Below are positions 61,201 through 64,000 of a stretch of DNA of 64,000 bases, in pieces. Origin of the DNA: Parvibaculum sp039973015 (GTDB taxonomy: Bacteria > Pseudomonadota > Alphaproteobacteria > Parvibaculales > Parvibaculaceae); NCBI RefSeq assembly GCF_039973015.1, contig NZ_JBDWLT010000012.1, positions 62,001-126,000 on the forward strand, given 5' to 3'. Each line of letters starts with the position of its first letter. Position 1 is the stretch's first letter. The position numbers and the translations under genes are program-made. A model generated the notes under the pieces. It worked only from the letters and a program-made list of their open reading frames with translations, was not told the origin of the DNA and made no database searches.

Positions 61201-61891
61201 GGTCCACATAGCGGCGCAACAGCGGCGAGAGATAGGCATCGACAACCGTCGTATCGCCGCGAGAAACGAATTTGATGAGCGGGCTCACGCGATGACCGAG
61301 CGAGACTTGTGTAAAACCGATCTCTCTTGCGATTTCGCCTGCCGCTTCCTCATGCGCGGGATGGCGATAGCCATGCAGGAAGGAAATCGCGACCGAGCGG
61401 AGTCCTGCCTCATAGGCTTCTTCGAGTGCGCGGCGGGTCTCCTCGTGGTTGAGCGGGGCAAGGATTTCACCCTCCGCCGTCACGCGCTCGGTCACTTCCG
61501 CCACGCGCTCATAGAGCAGTTCCGGCTTTTCGATCTTCAGGCGGAAGAGGTGAGGGCGCGCCTGGTAGCCGATGGCGAGCGCATCGCGGAAGCCGCGCGT
61601 CGTCAGCAGCAGCGTGGCGTCGCCCTTGCGCTCCAGCAGTGCATTGGTCGCAACCGTCGTCCCCATCTTCACCGCGCCGATCCGTCCGGCGGGGAGCGGC
61701 GCATCGGGGCGAACGCCCAGGAGGTCGCGGATGCCGTAGAGGGCCGCGTCTTCATAATGTTCGGGGTTTTCGGAAAGGAATTTCCGCGCATGCAGGCCGC
61801 CATCGGGCGCCCGGCCGATGATGTCGGTGAAGGTGCCGCCCCGGTCGATCCAGAAGTCCCAGCGGCTTTCATGCAATTTGATTTCGCTCAT
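58274..61891 (-). CDS. Fused hydantoinase/5-oxoprolinase (HyuA-HyuB type)
   Basis: A 1205-residue cytosolic enzyme that joins the two subunits found separately in hydantoin and acetophenone carboxylases. The HyuA part (to about 690) has DRGGTFTDIIG at the ATP site, MGTTVATNALLER and IGFDMGGTSTDV; the HyuB part begins near DADPVMLEIFNNRFMSIAEQMG and ends with a glycine-rich GGGGYGKP. Fused enzymes of this length are usually ATP-dependent 5-oxoprolinases that open pyroglutamate to glutamate, but N-methylhydantoinases look alike. The substrate cannot be set from sequence. ATG 61891 was chosen; earlier residues are not family-like. Confidence 0.88.
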   Translation of the reverse strand: MSEIKLHESRWDFWIDRGGTFTDIIGRAPDGGLHARKFLSENPEHYEDAALYGIRDLLGVRPDAPLPAGRIGAVKMGTTVATNALLERKGDATLLLTTRGFRDALAIGYQARPHLFRLKIEKPELLYERVAEVTERVTAEGEILAPLNHEETRRALEEAYEAGLRSVAISFLHGYRHPAHEEAAGEIAREIGFTQVSLGHRVSPLIKFVSRGDTTVVDAYLSPLLRRYVDRVAANIGTDDPETRLFFMQSSGGLTDAAMFQGKDAILSGPAGGIVGAAATASEAGFARVIGFDMGGTSTDVSHYNGEYERSFETEVAGVRMRVPMMRIHTVAAGGGSILHHKDGRFQVGPDSAGANPGPAAYRRGGPLTVTDANVMLGKLQPDLFPAVFGPEQKECLDAKTVRQRFAELAGEIGDGRGAEDTAEGFLRVAVENMANAIKKISVERGHDVTGYALSCFGGAGGQHACLVADALGMTTVHIHPFSGLLSAYGMGLARIAASRARAVTKPLEDGLRGELDEAIAALGREVTAELEAQGIATGDIEMTPLLHLRYEGSDTALQVSFASRGMKEAAGAFEAAHRAQFGFSFEGKAIVAEAVEVTAEDRVARETHSKGPQAATARPEAADRRPVFTGGKWHNAAIHRRESLSAGHAIAGPALIIEPNQTIVVEPGWQAEVTKADDIILRRTVALAKRTTIGTDADPVMLEIFNNRFMSIAEQMGGTLQNTASSVNIKERLDFSCAVFDPAGGLVSNAPHMPVHLGSMGASVRAVIEQNPGMGPGDVYVLNAPYNGGTHLPDVTVVAPVYDEDGKTRLFYVAARGHHADIGGISPGSMPAHSRNVEEEGVLIDNFRLVAEGHFLETEMRALLTGGKYPSRNPDQNIADLRAQVAACHKGAEELRRMVAEFGLDVVTAYMTHVQDNAEENVRRVIGRLKDATCERKMDDGSVIRVSIRIDREARSAKIDFTGTSAELASNLNAPSAVARAAVLYVFRCMVDDDIPLNEGCLKPIEIEIPEGSMLSPRYPAAVVGGNVETSQAVTDALFSALGAMASAQGTMNNLTFGNERYQYYETIAGGAGAGRDFDGADAVQTHMTNSRLTDPEVLEWRFPVLLEEFSIREGSGGKGKHDGGNGALRAIRFREKMSLSILSTHRIVAPAGLDGGGDGATGENEVRRAGGEVEKLAGSATAELEPGDTVIVRTPGGGGYGKP

Positions 61892-62016
61892 GCAGCGCAA
61901 CCTGCCACACACCCTGGAATCCGGGAAGAAGGAGAAGGGTGCGACCTTTCATTTCCGCAAGGGCAAGCGGCGATTTCGCAGGTGCGAGACGAAGCGAAAC
62001 GTCCTAAGCTCTCCAG

Positions 62017-62727
62017 ATGTCGATTTGGGGAAAAATCGCGGGTGCCGGCGTCGGGCTAGCCGTCGGTGGGCCCTTGGGTGCGCTTCTTGGCGCGGTCGCG
62101 GGACATATTGTCATCGACCGTGCGCTTCAGGACAGCGAAGTCGTGTTCACGATCGCCCTCATTGCGCTTTCCGCGAAGATGGCGAAGGCGGATGGCGAGG
62201 TGAGCGACGCCGAGATCCGGGCCTTCGAGGAAATATTCAAGGTGCCGCCGGGCGAGGCGCGGAACGTCGCGCGGGTCTACAAGGTCGCCCAGCAGGACGT
62301 CGCCGGGTTCGAAGCCTATGCGCGTCAGGTCGCCCGCATCTATCAGGACCGGCCGGCGATGCTGGAGGACGTACTCGACGCGCTTTTCCACATCGCCAAG
62401 GCCGATGGCCATGTCCATCCGCAGGAGCTCGAATATCTGCGTACCGTCGCAGACATCTTCGGCTTCTCGGAAATCGAGTTTGCGCGCATCCGGGCCAGCC
62501 ATCTCGGCCAGGAGAAGGGTGACCCTTACCTCGTGCTCGGCATCACGCCCGATATTTCCGATGAAGACCTCAAGAAGGCCTATCGGCGTCTCGTCCGGGA
62601 AAACCATCCTGACACGCTGATCGCCCGTGGCGTACCGAGGGAACTCGTCACCATCGCGAACGAGAAACTCGCGGCGATCAATGTCGCCTATGACCGGATC
62701 GTGAAGGCTCGCGGGATCGCGGGTTAG
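62017..62727 (+). CDS. djlA: DjlA-like membrane co-chaperone (TerB + J domain)
   Basis: A 236-residue protein. A Gly/Ala-rich TM segment near residues 7-30 anchors it; a TerB-like helical domain fills about 40-165 (MAKADGEVSDAEIRAFEEIF; KADGHVHPQELEYL); the C-terminal J domain has DPYLVLGITPDISDEDLKKAYRRLVRENHPD in part, with the His-Pro-Asp motif that activates DnaK. DjlA recruits DnaK to the membrane in envelope stress. It is divergent from the oxoprolinase gene and has no visible Shine-Dalgarno. Confidence 0.9.
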   Translation: MSIWGKIAGAGVGLAVGGPLGALLGAVAGHIVIDRALQDSEVVFTIALIALSAKMAKADGEVSDAEIRAFEEIFKVPPGEARNVARVYKVAQQDVAGFEAYARQVARIYQDRPAMLEDVLDALFHIAKADGHVHPQELEYLRTVADIFGFSEIEFARIRASHLGQEKGDPYLVLGITPDISDEDLKKAYRRLVRENHPDTLIARGVPRELVTIANEKLAAINVAYDRIVKARGIAG

Positions 62728-62815
62728 GGGCAAAAATCTTTTATCGGCCAGAAAATGATCGTGGCGGCGCCCGGTCAGCAAGAATTGCGGGTCTGCCGCT
62801 GATGTTGGTCGGATT

Positions 62816-63987
62816 ATGACCCCGTTCTGGAAGCTTTCCGCCGCGGGCTTTGCCGCAACCGCCATAACCTATGGGCCTGCGCGCATGGGGTTCGTCCTGT
62901 TTCTGCCGGAGTTCAGATCGGTGTTCTCGATCTCGATTCAGGCAGCGGGCCTCATCTCCAGTTTAGGCTTCTTCGGTTTTTTCGTCGGTCTGCTGGTGTC
63001 GCAGTACATGACAGCCCGGAAAGGGCCGCAGCTTCCCATCGTTTTGGGACTGGCTGCTGCGACTGCCGGCATGACGATAGTCGCCGTAGCGCCAAACCTT
63101 CCGATGCTCTCCCTGGGTATTCTTCTCGCGATGCTGAGTGCCGGCTTTTCGTGGACACCCTTCAGCGACGCGATCAACCGAAAGGTGGCGGAGCGATCGC
63201 GGCCCGCTGCCCTTTCTCTTGTGAGTACCGGTACAGGGCTTGGAATTGCTGCTGCGGGCACTGCGGCGCTTCTCATGAGTATCGGCGGAATTTCGTGGCG
63301 GCTCTGCTGGGCCATATTTGCCGTTGGCAGCACACTCTCTCTTCTCGGCAACTGGATAGCGCTGCGGGATGTCGCTGTAACGCCCCGTCCGCGCACCCGC
63401 TTGCCATGGAATGCGCTATTTCAACCTGCCGTTATTCCGCTGTTCGCTATCGGCCTCTGTTTCGGTATCACATCGACGGTCTACATCTCCTTCGCAGCCG
63501 ACCGGATCGCGCAGGCCGGCGGCGTTGCCGGCGTTTCGGCAAACGTCTCGGGTAGCCTCGTCTTCATCTGCTATGGCGTTTTCGGCCTTCTCGGTCTTGT
63601 CACGGGCGGCGTGAAGGCAATAACAGGCCTGCCTTGGCTCTTGCGTCTTCTGCTGCTGGCATCCGCTCTGTCTTTCAGCCTCATGCACTGGTGCCGACGT
63701 CCTGGACGGGTGTGGTTGTTTCAGCGGGACTGCAGGGCATCAATGTCATGATGACGAGCGCCGTTCTGGCTTTCTGGTCGGATCGGCTGTTTCCGGCCCT
63801 TCCATCCCAAGGGTTCACAGCGGTTCTGCTTGCCGTTGCCACGGGCAGTGTGCTCGGTCCGGTGGTGGCGGGGTCGGTTGCGGACGTATTTGGCGCAACG
63901 CCCATGTTCCTTGGAACGGCTGCACTCGCAGCGGCGGCCGCGCTGGCCGTCCGCTCCCGCTACATCCGGGAAAGCGCAGCGTCATAG
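62816..63987 (+). pseudogene. MFS transporter disrupted by a one-base frameshift
   Basis: Two frames together spell one 12-helix transporter. The first (62816 to about 63685) covers helices 1-9, with the loop-2 region SQYMTARKGPQLP and SWTPFSDAINRKVAERSR. After LSFSLMH it runs into an unrelated tail and stops at 63751. The remaining helices continue in the +2 frame (from about 63685, ALVPTSWTG, to 63987). Adding one base near 63683-63688 restores a single protein of about 390 residues, the normal MFS length. There is no slippery site for programmed shifting. It may be a true pseudogene or a sequencing error. The substrate is unknown. Confidence 0.75.
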
Positions 63988-64000
63988 TGCGCCGCTGCTC

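Noticed and set aside
63650..63751. Programmed frameshift in the MFS gene
   Set aside because: There is no slippery heptamer or following pseudoknot, and programmed shifting is not known for this family.

Overview
The window is a high-GC, gene-dense bacterial chromosome segment. The gene set points to an alphaproteobacterium, probably of the Rhizobiales/Hyphomicrobiales type. The pointers are a two-gene split metH, an ELM1-family gene, a marine-type sortase with its single VIT/VWA substrate, a DnaG with a degenerate zinc finger, dnaG-rpoD without rpsU, and two Irr/ICE-type iron boxes. The closest genus cannot be fixed without a search. No phage, transposase, rRNA or CRISPR array was seen. Most of the window is housekeeping DNA with a few accessory genes inserted.

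Layout. 1-3.9 kb: the end of a Kef-type antiporter, a BioF2-like acyltransferase, small unknown genes and two short tandem repeats. 3.9-6.1 kb: a single low-GC gene coding for a GHKL ATPase fused to a probable PD-(D/E)XK nuclease; this is the best candidate here for an uncharacterised (defence-like) system. 6.1-16.9 kb: uvrB, small membrane genes, a methyltransferase, a tandem TetR pair, the sortase and its LPQTA-tagged substrate, and a divergent MocR regulator/FMN protein pair. 17-22.3 kb: aspartate aminotransferase, an M48 lipoprotein protease, dps, a HAD phosphatase, trxB and ahpC. dps and ahpC each carry a TTTAGA-type palindrome, so iron and peroxide handling look co-regulated. 22.6-26.5 kb: an uncharacterised 659-residue protein in an operon with a 2OG-Fe(II) oxygenase, next to an ELM1-family gene. 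26.5-38.1 kb: an Lrp regulator, greA, carAB, yqeY, a brnTA toxin-antitoxin pair, dnaG and rpoD. 38.1-46.2 kb: a sulfatase, small genes, a probable free-standing sRNA, a SIMPL protein, a tRNA with CAU anticodon, an SRPBCC protein with strong operator palindromes, a DUF389 protein and ettA. 46.3-49.8 kb: a hybrid histidine kinase, then mlaC and mlaA for outer-membrane lipid asymmetry.

50.0-55.9 kb is a methionine-cycle operon: an ArsR-methyltransferase fusion regulator, metF, and metH split into a homocysteine-binding gene and a pterin/B12/activation gene. 55.9-64 kb: an HxlR/carboxymuconolactone-decarboxylase divergent pair, a 26-residue membrane peptide gene with its own terminator, a quinone oxidoreductase, a fused hydantoinase/oxoprolinase, a TerB-DnaJ membrane protein, and an MFS transporter broken by a one-base frameshift.

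Starts were chosen from ribosome-binding sites and family length. Several genes use GTG or TTG. All family assignments rest on motifs read by eye; no database search was run.
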